Of a stretch of DNA of 64,000 bases, positions 34,866 to 44,114 are shown one piece after another. The position numbers and the translations under genes were made by a program. The stretch comes from Pleurocapsa sp. CCALA 161 (GTDB lineage Bacteria > Cyanobacteriota > Cyanobacteriia > Cyanobacteriales > Xenococcaceae): positions 21,340-85,339 of the forward strand of contig NZ_PVWF01000007.1 in the NCBI RefSeq assembly GCF_003003995.1, given 5' to 3'. The notes beneath the pieces were generated by a model, which worked only from the letters and a program-made list of their open reading frames with translations, searched no databases and was not told where the DNA came from. Position 1 is the first letter of the stretch. Each line of letters opens with the position of its first letter.

Positions 34866-35021
34866 ACAACGCTTGCTATTTTTGCTATTTTTTGTCGGAA
34901 TTATAAGTTAATTTAAAAATGTCAAAATTGTAAATAGTGCAAAGCAACCTTAACTTAGTTAAGGTTGCTAATTATTACATATATATCCACATATATTAGT
35001 TTAAATTGATGTTGGCAGGTC

Positions 35022-35348
35022 TTAATTATCGATCCCAGTTCCCATCAAGGATTGCTCAAAGCCCATCCTCTGTTCAGCATTGCGTAAGAAATAACCACTA
35101 ATCATGGCAGATGCCAATAATCGCCCTAAACTCTGGCGATTGGTATTAATTTGCATCTGAAATTCTTCCTGGGGCATACTGCCTAACAAGCCAGTAATAT
35201 TTTGTTCGATGATTTCAAACACCTCTGGCGATTCAGGCTGGGAGAGATGAGTGATGGTTTCAGGACTCAAAGATTGAACATAATGCCATAGTGAGTTTTC
35301 ATTTTCGCTACGCTTGAAAGTACTCTGAGAAATATCTTTATTGCTCAC
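35022..35348 (-). CDS. DUF760 family protein
   Basis: The 108-residue protein shows the DUF760 pattern of cyanobacteria and plastids: LWHYVQSLSPETITHLSQPE near residue 21, then EIIEQNITGLLGSMP, and MQINTNRQSLGRLLASAMIS near residue 63 followed by GYFLRNAEQRM. Function is not established. The start is GTG 35348. It stands between mutT and the sigma factor, separated from each by more than 150 bases. Confidence 0.88.
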   Translation of the reverse strand: MSNKDISQSTFKRSENENSLWHYVQSLSPETITHLSQPESPEVFEIIEQNITGLLGSMPQEEFQMQINTNRQSLGRLLASAMISGYFLRNAEQRMGFEQSLMGTGIDN

Positions 35349-35521
35349 TTTTAGCCTCCTGACTAGGATTAATAGAACTACGACTGATACTAAATCCGCT
35401 CAAGCCTTCGTCCTTTAGGACTCATTACTCAATTTTTTAAATAACCTATATCCTATATATATATGCAAGGGATTTAGTATGATGTACCAATCTAGTTGTC
35501 TGCCATTTTATTAAAACACCC

Positions 35522-35583
35522 TGCTATTGATCTTAGGTTACGTAGAACCGAACTCTCGACAGAGAGTTTTCCGATCAATAGCA
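35522..35583. promoter_or_regulatory. Nested inverted repeat in the 3' region of the sigma factor gene
   Basis: The outer arms TGCTATTGATC and GATCAATAGCA (11 bases, perfect) enclose an inner hairpin AACTCTC/GAGAGTT with a four-base loop. The structure starts 14 bases after the sigma factor stop codon. No T run follows on the minus strand, so RNA stabilisation or processing is as likely as termination. Confidence 0.6.
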
Positions 35584-35596
35584 AAATATTCGACTC

Positions 35597-36553
35597 TTAG
35601 CTAGCAAGATACTCTCTAATTGCCATTTTACGCTTACGGAGCTTAGATAAAGCTTCTCGCTCGATTTGGCGCACCCTTTCTCGGCTAATACTGAGGCACT
35701 CACCAATCTTGGCTAATGTCATCGGTTTACCATCGGCCAAACCAAATCGCAAACTAATTACTTCTTTTTGCTGGGGGGTTAAATCTCCCATTAGTTTGTC
35801 CAAGTCTCTTTTTAAGGAAGAAGAGGTGGCGAAGTCTTCAGGGGATTGTCCTGAATCTTCCAGCATATCGCCAAGTTCAGTATCGTTGTTATCTCCAACT
35901 CTTACGTCGAGGGAAATTGGCTGGCGAGACTTTTCTAGATAATCACGTACCTGTTTGGGAGTAAGCTCTAGCTCTTGAGCCAGTTCGGCAATAGTCGCCG
36001 TTCTTCCTTTTTGCTGGGCTAACTGTCTTTGAGCTTTCTTAATCTTGTTGAGCTTTTCGGTAATATGAATTGGTAGCCGAATGGTACGACCTTTTTCAGC
36101 GATCGCTCTAGTGATTGCCTGGCGAATCCACCAGTAGGCATAGGTACTAAAACGATATCCTTTGGTGGGGTCGAATTTTTCTACTCCTCGCTGCATCCCA
36201 ATTGTTCCCTCCTGAATCAAATCCAAGAGATCCAAATTACGCTTTAAATACTTTTTTGCTACAGAAACTACTAGTCGCAGGTTTGCTTCCACCATTTTTC
36301 TTTTAGCAGACTCCCCTGACTCGATCGCTGTCAGTAACTCGCTAGGAGTTGTTCCGGCTGCTTTTGCCCATTCTTCTGTGGTAGGCTCTATGTCAAGTTC
36401 TTCAATTAAAGACTCTTTGACTCTAGTTAAAGCGATCGCTTTTTGGACTCTTTTGGAATAGAGAATTTCTTCCTCATGAGTTAGCAGAGGAACACGACCT
36501 ATTTCTTTGAGATAGCTTCTAACCAAGTCGTTAGATTTCTGTGCTGTTTTCAT
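35597..36553 (-). CDS. sigD: Group 2 RNA polymerase sigma factor, SigD-like
   Basis: The 318-residue sigma-70 factor has region 1.2 ([20 protein letters not shown]), regions 2.1-2.4 ([40 protein letters not shown] and [20 protein letters not shown]), region 3, and region 4 with the -35 helix-turn-helix ([20 protein letters not shown]). There is no region 1.1, which excludes the primary factor. The length equals that usual for SigD, a light and redox-responsive factor; the letter is an estimate, since SigB, SigC and SigE differ mainly in length. Start ATG 36553. Confidence 0.9.
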   Translation of the reverse strand: MKTAQKSNDLVRSYLKEIGRVPLLTHEEEILYSKRVQKAIALTRVKESLIEELDIEPTTEEWAKAAGTTPSELLTAIESGESAKRKMVEANLRLVVSVAKKYLKRNLDLLDLIQEGTIGMQRGVEKFDPTKGYRFSTYAYWWIRQAITRAIAEKGRTIRLPIHITEKLNKIKKAQRQLAQQKGRTATIAELAQELELTPKQVRDYLEKSRQPISLDVRVGDNNDTELGDMLEDSGQSPEDFATSSSLKRDLDKLMGDLTPQQKEVISLRFGLADGKPMTLAKIGECLSISRERVRQIEREALSKLRKRKMAIREYLAS

Positions 36554-37169
36554 TACGCGATATGCTTGTTGATTTTGGTGGTGTAAGAAAAAGTTTCTAA
36601 GCTGCCATACTCATAGCCAGTATTTATGAGAATACGCATTTACTTTTGTAACAAAAACGCTGCCTGTCATGGTCAATAAATTTTGAATAGCTGACTCCTG
36701 TAGCTTTATCTTAGCTATAACAGCTTTTTTTCGGTCTATCTATAGCATGTTTTTGAAAAAATAGTATTTGTGTTCTTACTCTCACTAAATTCTAAGATAC
36801 ACGATTTTAGTTAACTTATGTAAAGTTTATTTAAAATACTTGTTAGTGAATGAGAATTGATAATTATTTAGTGCCACTTATTAAAAAATCATATCGATAA
36901 AACAAAGGCAAAAATGCAACACTGGCAACAAATTGGTCTAATTACCTGTTTAATCTGAGACATATCAACAGTTTAACTAACAATTATTCGGCTAAAGCTT
37001 TCAATTCCCATAAGAGCCAGCTAAAATGCCCCAATGTTGAGCGACAGTTTGATTTCACTATTTTGTCAAGTTGCTTTACATAAAATACTACTATGGGAAC
37101 TGTGATCGGAAAACTGTAAAAATAATTAAGCGTCAGACACAGGAATTTTCCTACAATAAATTAGAATCT
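36554..37169. other. Divergent spacer between the sigma factor and the S9 peptidase
   Basis: About 600 A+T-rich bases that must contain both promoters. An in-frame extension of the peptidase runs upstream to 37071 but has no conserved sequence, so it is treated as leader. I found no tRNA, no array and no convincing small gene. Confidence 0.4.
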
Positions 37170-39095
37170 ATGAATACTCCTCAAGTGGCTGCTTGTGGTT
37201 CTTGGCAATCGCCCATAACCTCAAATTTAATCGTTTCTCAGACTGTCGGCATTAGCAGTTTGGCTGTCAACCAAGGAAACATTTATTGGGTAGAAAAAAG
37301 ACCCCAAGAACAAGGAAGAAATTTGCTGATCGGCTACGGCAATCAGACAGAGGTGAAAAATTTTACCCCCGCACCCTTAAGCGTGCGTAGTAAAATTCAC
37401 GAATATGGAGGTGGTGCATTCGTAGTTGAAGAAAATACAATTTATTTTTCTAACTATCAAGATGGCAGAATTTATCAACAGGTAATTGGCACGCAACCCT
37501 ATCCTTTGACAGATAAATTGGAGCGACGCTATGGGGATCTAATCGTTGATCGAGACAGAAATCGTCTGATTTGTGTCTGTGAAGATCATTCTTTAGCTGG
37601 CGAAGCCAAAAATAGTATCGTTACCATTAATCTCAATACAGGGAGAATGCAAGATTTAGTTGCGGGTAGCGATTTTTATTCTTCTCCCCGTTTGAGTCCT
37701 GATGGGGAGTATCTAGCCTGGTTGAGTTGGAATCATCCTAATATGCCCTGGGATAGTACTCATCTCTGGCTGGCGCAGCTTGACGCGGAGGGGATGGTTT
37801 TAGAGCCTAAATTAATTGCAGGAGGAACAGCCGAATCGATCTGTGAACCCAAGTGGGGTGATGATGGGACTCTTTACTTCTCAAGCGATCGCACTAACTG
37901 GTGGAATTTATATCGGCGAAAACCAGATGGTCAGGTAGAGATTCTCCAGCAAAAATCTGCTGAGTTTGCCTATCCTCATTGGATATTTGGCTTATCTACT
38001 TATGCTGTGGTGGGAGAGTCTATCATCTGTGCTTATTCAGCCGATGGCTGCTGGCATTTAGGCAAAATTGACTTAAAAACCAAACAGTTTAGCGAAATTA
38101 AAACTAGATATACTAATATTTCCGATCTTCAAGGCAGCGATGATTTTGTCATTTTTATAGGTGGTTCTCCCACAGAAACAACGGCGGTAATTAAGCTGGA
38201 TTTAAATACCTTGAGAGAACAAATACTACGGCGTACAGGAGAGGTTCAGATTGACCCTGGCTATTTATCGCTACCAGAGGCGATCGCTTTTCCCAGTAGC
38301 GAAGGTTTAACTGCTCATGCTTGGTATTATGCTCCAGAAAATAAAGATTACCTAGCTATGTCAGGAGAACTGCCTCCTTTAATAGTCAATAGTCATGGAG
38401 GGCCCACAGCCGCTGCTGCGGTGGAATTGAACCTGCGAATTCAGTACTGGACTAGTCGTGGTTTTGGCTATTTAGATGTGAATTATGGTGGCAGCATTGG
38501 TTATGGTCGTCAGTATCGTCAGCGACTAGACGGCAAGTGGGGAATTGTTGACGTAGATGATTGTATTAACGCTGCTAAGTATTTGGTTGAGCGCAAAAGC
38601 GTAGATGGCGATCGCCTAGTGATTACAGGCAGCAGTGCAGGAGGCTATACTACTCTAGCTGCCTTAACCTTTCGCGATACTTTTAAAGCAGGGGCAAGTT
38701 ACTATGGCGTGAGCGATCTAGAGATCTTAGCCAAAGATACTCATAAGTTTGAATCTCGCTATTTAGATCGTTTAGTGGGCAAGTATCCTGAAGATCGAGC
38801 TATTTATCAAGAGCGATCGCCGATTTACTTTATCGAACAGTTAGACTGTCCTGTGATCTTCTTTCAGGGATTAAAAGACCAGGTAGTACCCCCAAATCAG
38901 GCGGAAATGATGTTTGAGGCGATCAAAAAAAAGGGTTTACCCGTGGCTTATATTGCTTTTGAACAGGAGGCTCATGGTTTTCGGATTGCTGAAAATATTC
39001 AAAAAGCTTTGGATAGCGAATTTTACTTTTATTCCCGTATCTTTGGTTTTGAACCAGCAGATCGGCTCGAACAGATCGAAATAATTAATTTATAG
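37170..39095 (+). CDS. S9 family peptidase (prolyl oligopeptidase type)
   Basis: The protein of about 641 residues has a beta-propeller N-terminal half and a C-terminal alpha/beta hydrolase. The catalytic triad is visible as Ser in ITGSSAGGYTTLAALTF, Asp in GLKDQVVPPNQAEM and His in EQEAHGFR. GGPTAAAAVELN and the repeated GYGRQYRQRLDGKWGIVDV are also family features. It would cleave peptides in the cytoplasm; there is no signal peptide. I chose ATG 37170 (MNTPQVAACGSWQSPIT), which matches the usual family N-terminus, over a TTG 33 codons upstream. Confidence 0.92.
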   Translation: MNTPQVAACGSWQSPITSNLIVSQTVGISSLAVNQGNIYWVEKRPQEQGRNLLIGYGNQTEVKNFTPAPLSVRSKIHEYGGGAFVVEENTIYFSNYQDGRIYQQVIGTQPYPLTDKLERRYGDLIVDRDRNRLICVCEDHSLAGEAKNSIVTINLNTGRMQDLVAGSDFYSSPRLSPDGEYLAWLSWNHPNMPWDSTHLWLAQLDAEGMVLEPKLIAGGTAESICEPKWGDDGTLYFSSDRTNWWNLYRRKPDGQVEILQQKSAEFAYPHWIFGLSTYAVVGESIICAYSADGCWHLGKIDLKTKQFSEIKTRYTNISDLQGSDDFVIFIGGSPTETTAVIKLDLNTLREQILRRTGEVQIDPGYLSLPEAIAFPSSEGLTAHAWYYAPENKDYLAMSGELPPLIVNSHGGPTAAAAVELNLRIQYWTSRGFGYLDVNYGGSIGYGRQYRQRLDGKWGIVDVDDCINAAKYLVERKSVDGDRLVITGSSAGGYTTLAALTFRDTFKAGASYYGVSDLEILAKDTHKFESRYLDRLVGKYPEDRAIYQERSPIYFIEQLDCPVIFFQGLKDQVVPPNQAEMMFEAIKKKGLPVAYIAFEQEAHGFRIAENIQKALDSEFYFYSRIFGFEPADRLEQIEIINL

Positions 39096-39100
39096 GTAAA

Positions 39101-39128
39101 AACTAGGAACTAAAAACTAAAAACTAAA
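39101..39128. repeat. Heptamer tandem array (AACTAAA type)
   Basis: Four units: AACTAGG, AACTAAA, AACTAAA, AACTAAA. It lies between the S9 peptidase stop and the PI synthase start. Confidence 0.65.
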
Positions 39129-39185
39129 AATATTACTAATGAAAAAATATCTAAATAATTTTGTTTACCTACTTAATTCACAGCA

Positions 39186-39854
39186 ATGGCGATTAACCAA
39201 GTATTCTTTTATATCCCCAATCTAATTGGCTATGTCAGATTTATTTTTTATCTAGCCAGCTTTATTAGTCATAGTTTAGGTTACTGGCAACTGTGTATTG
39301 GACTATATGCGATCGCCTTTATTTTAGATGAATTTGATGGCCGAGCTGCTCGTGCCTATAATCAAAGTAGTAATTTTGGTGCTGCCTTAGATATGGTGGC
39401 GGATCGTTCGGCAACAGCGGGTTTATGTCTGATTTTGGCACAGCTATATCCTCATTATTTATTAGCATTTATTGGCGCGATCGCCCTTGATATTAGCAGT
39501 CATTATTATTTAATTTACGCTACAGGAATGCGGGGATCAGCCAGTCATAAAGATTCGGCTCAATGGTCGAATAATGCATTACTGAAGCTTTATTATGGCA
39601 AAAAACCTTTTATGGATTTGCTGATTCTGGGTAATGAACTATTTTATCTCCTACTATATCTTGATTTTTATCTAGTAGGAATAAGTATAAATTTAGCTGG
39701 CTGGCAGACAAATATTTGGCAATTATTGCTAATAGTTTTCTTGCCAATTTATTTATTGAAACAGGCGACTAATATTCTTCAGCTACAGGCAGCAGGACAA
39801 GAAATAGCCAAACTAGATTTAATTAGTCGTGAAGCTAAATCGGCAACTGAATAA
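39186..39854 (+). CDS. CDP-diacylglycerol-inositol 3-phosphatidyltransferase, eukaryotic type (PI synthase)
   Basis: The 222-residue membrane protein has the CDP-alcohol phosphatidyltransferase signature DGRAAR-x8-GAALDMVADR near residues 50-73. Beyond this general motif, its order of blocks follows eukaryotic PI synthase (Pis1/CDIPT): PNLIGYVRFIF at residue 11, LDEFDGRAARAYNQSSNFGA, LDISSHYY near residue 99, RGSASHK near residue 115, and LLILGNELFYLLLYL near residue 145. Such enzymes join CDP-diacylglycerol and myo-inositol to make phosphatidylinositol in membranes. Bacterial PI-phosphate synthases of actinobacteria lack the RGSxSHK and GNELFY blocks as far as I know. Two HIP1 octamers inside show long residence in this genome. 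It is followed at 82 bases by a eukaryotic-type glutathione synthetase. Substrate is inferred, not proven. Confidence 0.88.
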   Translation: MAINQVFFYIPNLIGYVRFIFYLASFISHSLGYWQLCIGLYAIAFILDEFDGRAARAYNQSSNFGAALDMVADRSATAGLCLILAQLYPHYLLAFIGAIALDISSHYYLIYATGMRGSASHKDSAQWSNNALLKLYYGKKPFMDLLILGNELFYLLLYLDFYLVGISINLAGWQTNIWQLLLIVFLPIYLLKQATNILQLQAAGQEIAKLDLISREAKSATE

Positions 39855-39936
39855 TCATATTGTTCTATACTAATTAAGCCAATATCCAGCCTCAATCATT
39901 TAAATCATTTAAATCATTTAGTCATCTAGATCGCTG

Positions 39937-41292
39937 ATGAAACAGTACCCTGAAGCAGACATTTCCAGCGCAGTGGATCTTGCCCTGGCTTGTGCCTTAC
40001 TACAACGCACTCAGACGGGAGACTTAACCCATTGTCCCTTAATGCTTTCACCAGCTATTATCACCAACCTGTTGATTACCCAACTAGAGTCTTTAGCTCA
40101 ACCTTTAGCTCTTTTAATTCATCGAGTAGCCAACGATTTAGATTTTCTGGTAGAACAGCTTCAATTTACTGCTGCTAGTGACGAGTATACGGGCTTTTTG
40201 TTATCTCTAGCTCAAGAACAACGTCGTCAAGATAGTTTGCGGTTTTCTCTTACCCGCAGTGATTACTTCATGACGCAAACAGACGGCTTACGCCAAGTAG
40301 AATTTAATACTATTGCCGCCAGCTATATCGGTTTATCGGAAAAAATCACCGAATTCCATAAAATATGGGGTAATCTTCAGAAAGAAACCTGGGACTTGTT
40401 ACCTAATCAGCCAATCGCTGCCGTTGCTGATGCCTTTGTGACGGTGATGAAGGAGTATAATGTTTTAAATGCTTGTGTGCTGTTTGTGGTTCAAGCTAAC
40501 GAGCGTAATGTTTTCGATCAGCGTCTTTTAGAAATCGCCCTGATTGAACGGGGTATCAAAGTTGTACGCGCTAGCCTCGAAGCAATTGGCGAACAGGGAG
40601 AAGTACGTCAGGGTCATCTCTTACTTAACGGTGAAATTGCTGCTATTACTTATTTTCGAGCGGGTTACCGTCCTGATGAACTCGAAAGCAAAATAGCTCG
40701 TCAAGGTCGTCAGTTAATTGCTCGTTCAACGACAGTTTCTGTGCCAGATTTACCAACTCATTTAGCAGGAACTAAGAAAATTCAGCAAGTATTAACGAAT
40801 CCTCAACTGTTAAAGCTCTTTCTTGACGAAGAGGATATTGCTATAGTTAGAACTGCCTTTGCCCAGATTTATACTCTTGATGTGCAGATTAAATTTGAAG
40901 GCAAAATGATGCTAGCCAAAGAAGCAGCTATTTTACAACCAGAGCAATTTGTGCTTAAACCCCAGCGGGAGGGTGGCGGTTTTAATCTATATGGTGAAGA
41001 TTTGCGTCAATGTCTACAAAATCTACCAGCAGAAGCAGGTAACGCATACATTTTAATGGAACGACTATATCCACCTGTGTCTCCTGGCTGGGGTCTAAGG
41101 GATGGAAAACTCTGGCAAGGACAGGTAGTACACGAAATTGGTCAATATGGTATCTTAATTGCTCATGGCGATCGCATTTTAACCAATCAAGCAGCAGGTT
41201 ATCTCGTGCGTACTAAGCTTGGCGAGATGAACGAGGGGGGTATATCGGCGGGATATGGACATCTCAACAGTTTGGTTAAAAGTAATACCTAG
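39937..41292 (+). CDS. Glutathione synthetase, eukaryotic type
   Basis: The 451-residue ATP-grasp enzyme would add glycine to gamma-glutamylcysteine. It matches the eukaryotic GSS family over its whole length: NRSDYM-like TRSDYFMTQTDG near residue 106, VEFNTIAASYIGL near residue 122, NERNVFDQRLLEIALIERGI near residue 188, YFRAGYRPDE near residue 232, LPTHLAGTKKIQQVL near residue 270, the Gly-rich ATP loop FVLKPQREGGGFNLYGEDL near residue 341, YILMERLYPP, and the C-terminal AGYLVRTKLGEMNEGGIS. The usual cyanobacterial GshB belongs to a different family. Length is close to that of the human enzyme. A HIP1 octamer occurs near 41167. A nine-base repeat (AATCATTTA, three units) lies just upstream, at about 39894-39921. 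Confidence 0.93.
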   Translation: MKQYPEADISSAVDLALACALLQRTQTGDLTHCPLMLSPAIITNLLITQLESLAQPLALLIHRVANDLDFLVEQLQFTAASDEYTGFLLSLAQEQRRQDSLRFSLTRSDYFMTQTDGLRQVEFNTIAASYIGLSEKITEFHKIWGNLQKETWDLLPNQPIAAVADAFVTVMKEYNVLNACVLFVVQANERNVFDQRLLEIALIERGIKVVRASLEAIGEQGEVRQGHLLLNGEIAAITYFRAGYRPDELESKIARQGRQLIARSTTVSVPDLPTHLAGTKKIQQVLTNPQLLKLFLDEEDIAIVRTAFAQIYTLDVQIKFEGKMMLAKEAAILQPEQFVLKPQREGGGFNLYGEDLRQCLQNLPAEAGNAYILMERLYPPVSPGWGLRDGKLWQGQVVHEIGQYGILIAHGDRILTNQAAGYLVRTKLGEMNEGGISAGYGHLNSLVKSNT

Positions 41293-41312
41293 TCCTTTTA
41301 TCCGAATCGAAA

Positions 41313-41340
41313 GTAGAGGCGAACGGTTGTTCGTCCCTAC
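41313..41340. repeat. REP-like palindrome
   Basis: The ends GTAGAGGCGAAC and GTTCGTCCCTAC pair with few mismatches around CGGTT. The outer GTAGGGACG-type end resembles the 52-bp element of putA and recJ. It lies between the convergent glutathione synthetase and argS genes and may also act in termination. Confidence 0.6.
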
Positions 41341-41359
41341 AAAAATCAATAGTTGGGCA

Positions 41360-43117
41360 TTACATTCTTTCTAAAACATTAATCCCTAATAAAGATAAAC
41401 CTAACTTAATTGTACGTGCGGTTAGATCGGCCAAAATTAAGCGTGAAGTTTTTTGAGGTTCAGCCGCGTTTAAGATCTCACACTGTTCATAAAATTGATT
41501 GAACTTTTGGCTCAATTCAAACAGATATAAACAAATACGATTAGGTAATAAACTAGATTCAACTTCTTTCACCACTTCTTCAAACTGCAAGATGTATTTT
41601 GCCAAAACTAATTCTGCATCTTCCTTTAAGACAATTTCCGTATTATTATCCAACGCAGAAAAATCAATATTTCCCTTACGACTAATACCTTGAGTACGGA
41701 CATAGGCATATAACAAATAGGGTGCAGTATTGCCTTTTAGATCGAGCATTTTATCGAAATCAAACTTATAGTCTGAGGTGCGATTTTGACTCAAGTCTGC
41801 ATATTTTACAGCGCTTAAACCAGTTGTTTGAGCTACATAATTGATGAATTCGGGAGTTTCTTTTCTTCCTTCTGCTGTTAGTCTAGTTTCTAATTCTGTA
41901 CGAGCATAATCTACTGCTTCATCTAATAAGTTTTTGAGCTTAACTGTCTCACCAGAACGAGTTTTAATTCTCTTACCATCTTTGCCCAAAACTAACCCGA
42001 AGGGTACATGAACAACTTGCACTTCATCGGGTAAAATTCCCGCCTTTCTAGCTACTTGAAATACTGCTGCAAAATGATTACCCTGTCCAGCGTCAGTAAC
42101 ATAAATAATTTTATTAGCGCCGTCTTCTTTGACTCGATATTTAATTGCTGCTAGGTCGGTTGTGGCATAGTTAAAACCACCATCAGTTTTCTGGACAATT
42201 AACGGCAAAGGATCGCCATCTTTATTAGTAAAACCATCAAGAAAAACACACATTGCCCCTTCACTTTCTTCTAGTAAGCCTGTTTGCTTTAATTCACTAA
42301 CAGTGTCTTCTAGAAAAGGATTATAAAAAGACTCGCCTCTTTCTTCTAGCTTGATATCGAGTAAATCATAAATTACTTGAAACTCTTGGCGAGATTGATT
42401 GCACAATAACTGCCAAGCATGAAGGCTATCTTCAGCACCCGCCTGCAACCTGACTACTTCCTGTCTGGCGGTTTGCTTAAACTCTTCATCTTCGTCAAAA
42501 CGAACCTTGGCTTGTTTATAGAGAGATACCAAATCACCAATATCTAAGGCATTAGCGGTGGTTAAAGCTTGTGGATAAGCTTCTCTAAGGTAAGCAATCA
42601 ACATACCAAACTGAGTCCCCCAATCGCCTACATGATTAAGACGCAGGACATCATAACCCCGAAATTCTAAAATACGGGCGATCGCATCTCCAATAATTGT
42701 TGAACGCAGGTGTCCCACATGCATTTCTTTAGCAATATTGGGACTAGAAAAATCGACAATTACCTTGGATTCTGGCTGTACTCGGGGGATACCTAATCTT
42801 TCGTCTGACTGGATTTGACTCAGCAATTGCCCAATATAATTAGATTTTAGCGTAAAGTTGATAAAACCTGCTCCAGCGATGGTGGGAGTTTCGCACATAT
42901 CCTCAATTTGTAAATGAGCGATGATGGTTTGAGCGATCGCCCGAGGATTTTGCTGGAGAGGTTTTGCTAAAGACAAGGCTACATTGGACTGATAGTCGCC
43001 AAATTTGGGATTGTTCGTGGATGCTACCAAAGGATCGGTATTTGCTAACTCATCACCAAAGGCAGACAATAAAGCTTGGCTAACAGAATCTTGAAGCTGT
43101 TCTAGTATGGAGGTCAT
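41360..43117 (-). CDS. argS: Arginyl-tRNA synthetase
   Basis: The 585-residue class I synthetase has the N-terminal Add-1 domain ([20 protein letters not shown]), the HIGH-type motif in [20 protein letters not shown] near residue 124, [11 protein letters not shown], and a C-terminal anticodon-binding domain ending in [14 protein letters not shown] clear KMSKS is absent, as in many Arg[12 protein letters not shown] takes its place. Start ATG 43117 has GGAGGT upstream. The gene is monocistronic. Confidence 0.97.
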   Translation of the reverse strand: MTSILEQLQDSVSQALLSAFGDELANTDPLVASTNNPKFGDYQSNVALSLAKPLQQNPRAIAQTIIAHLQIEDMCETPTIAGAGFINFTLKSNYIGQLLSQIQSDERLGIPRVQPESKVIVDFSSPNIAKEMHVGHLRSTIIGDAIARILEFRGYDVLRLNHVGDWGTQFGMLIAYLREAYPQALTTANALDIGDLVSLYKQAKVRFDEDEEFKQTARQEVVRLQAGAEDSLHAWQLLCNQSRQEFQVIYDLLDIKLEERGESFYNPFLEDTVSELKQTGLLEESEGAMCVFLDGFTNKDGDPLPLIVQKTDGGFNYATTDLAAIKYRVKEDGANKIIYVTDAGQGNHFAAVFQVARKAGILPDEVQVVHVPFGLVLGKDGKRIKTRSGETVKLKNLLDEAVDYARTELETRLTAEGRKETPEFINYVAQTTGLSAVKYADLSQNRTSDYKFDFDKMLDLKGNTAPYLLYAYVRTQGISRKGNIDFSALDNNTEIVLKEDAELVLAKYILQFEEVVKEVESSLLPNRICLYLFELSQKFNQFYEQCEILNAAEPQKTSRLILADLTARTIKLGLSLLGINVLERM

Positions 43118-43253
43118 GTGATATTTGTTTATTTGAGCTTGAAGACAGTTGTAGCCGACAAGCAGCTATTCCTAGAATAATCAATTTATCATCAAATGAA
43201 ATTAAGACAGTAAGATTTAGACCAAATTAGACTAAATCCGCCACTATCAAAGG

Positions 43254-44114
43254 CTATAAAACTGTCAAGGATATTTGTGCCTGGAGTTCGGTAGTAGTGT
43301 TTACACCCATTTCTACTGGTGTTACTATTCCTTCTACCGCCGCAGCATATCTAGGAATTGCACTGGCAGCTAAGGGTATATGGCGATCGCTAACTATCAA
43401 CCCTAGAGTAGGATCGTAACCCCGCCAACCCGCACCTGGTAAATATATTTCTACCCAAGCATGTAGATCTCGCGACTTTTGCTCTGCGTCTCCTTCTTGG
43501 TAGCCACTGACAAACCTAGCGGCAATACCTATTGCTCGGCAAACCTCCATAAATAGCACGGCATAATCGCGACAAGAGCCTATGCGTTTTCTCCAGGTGA
43601 CTCCTGCGGGGAAAGGTTCTCCGCTGTCTCTAGTTATATACTCACAGTTTTGATAGATGCGTTGATTGAGAGCAAAGAGAAAGTCGAGAGTATTTCCTTG
43701 GGTGGCGATCGCAATTTCTTGGGCAAGTTCCAATGCCGAGCTGTCCTGTACAAAGCTATAGGAATATAGATAGGGTTCTAGTTGTTTTAAGAGAGAACTG
43801 GGATAGTCAAACGGAAGCGTCATTGCCCAAGGTTCAAGTAAATAGATAAACGGATTGCTACAGCTTGTTTCTACCCTAGCCAAAGTTTGGATGCTTAATT
43901 TCTCTGTTGGTTGGGCAAACCACAGCTTGATTAAATTATTGCCGTCGAGATCGATAAAATCTGAACTTCCTTGAGCTAAGGGTAATACGGATAAACTAAA
44001 ACTCTGAAGTTGGTTAAAGCGATCGCTACGAGGGCGTAATCTCAGCAGATGAGGCTTGAGTATTACTGGTTGAGAGAAACTGTAGGTTGTTTGATGGCTG
44101 ATTTGGTATAGCAC
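43254..44114 (-). CDS. Transglutaminase-like protein
   Basis: The 286-residue protein has the bacterial transglutaminase N-terminal domain (LYQISHQTTYSFSQPVILKP) and the papain-like core: Cys in RIGSCRDYAVLFMEVCRA near residue 180, His in DLHAWVEIYLPGAGW near residue 218, and Asp in GYDPTLG. Start GTG 44114 fits the family N-terminus and makes the gene overlap the alpha-E gene by 89 bases. It is the last gene of a three-gene operon with alpha-E and ATP-grasp proteins, a widely conserved set thought to make or modify a peptide-like product whose identity is unknown. Confidence 0.9.
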   Translation of the reverse strand: MLYQISHQTTYSFSQPVILKPHLLRLRPRSDRFNQLQSFSLSVLPLAQGSSDFIDLDGNNLIKLWFAQPTEKLSIQTLARVETSCSNPFIYLLEPWAMTLPFDYPSSLLKQLEPYLYSYSFVQDSSALELAQEIAIATQGNTLDFLFALNQRIYQNCEYITRDSGEPFPAGVTWRKRIGSCRDYAVLFMEVCRAIGIAARFVSGYQEGDAEQKSRDLHAWVEIYLPGAGWRGYDPTLGLIVSDRHIPLAASAIPRYAAAVEGIVTPVEMGVNTTTELQAQISLTVL

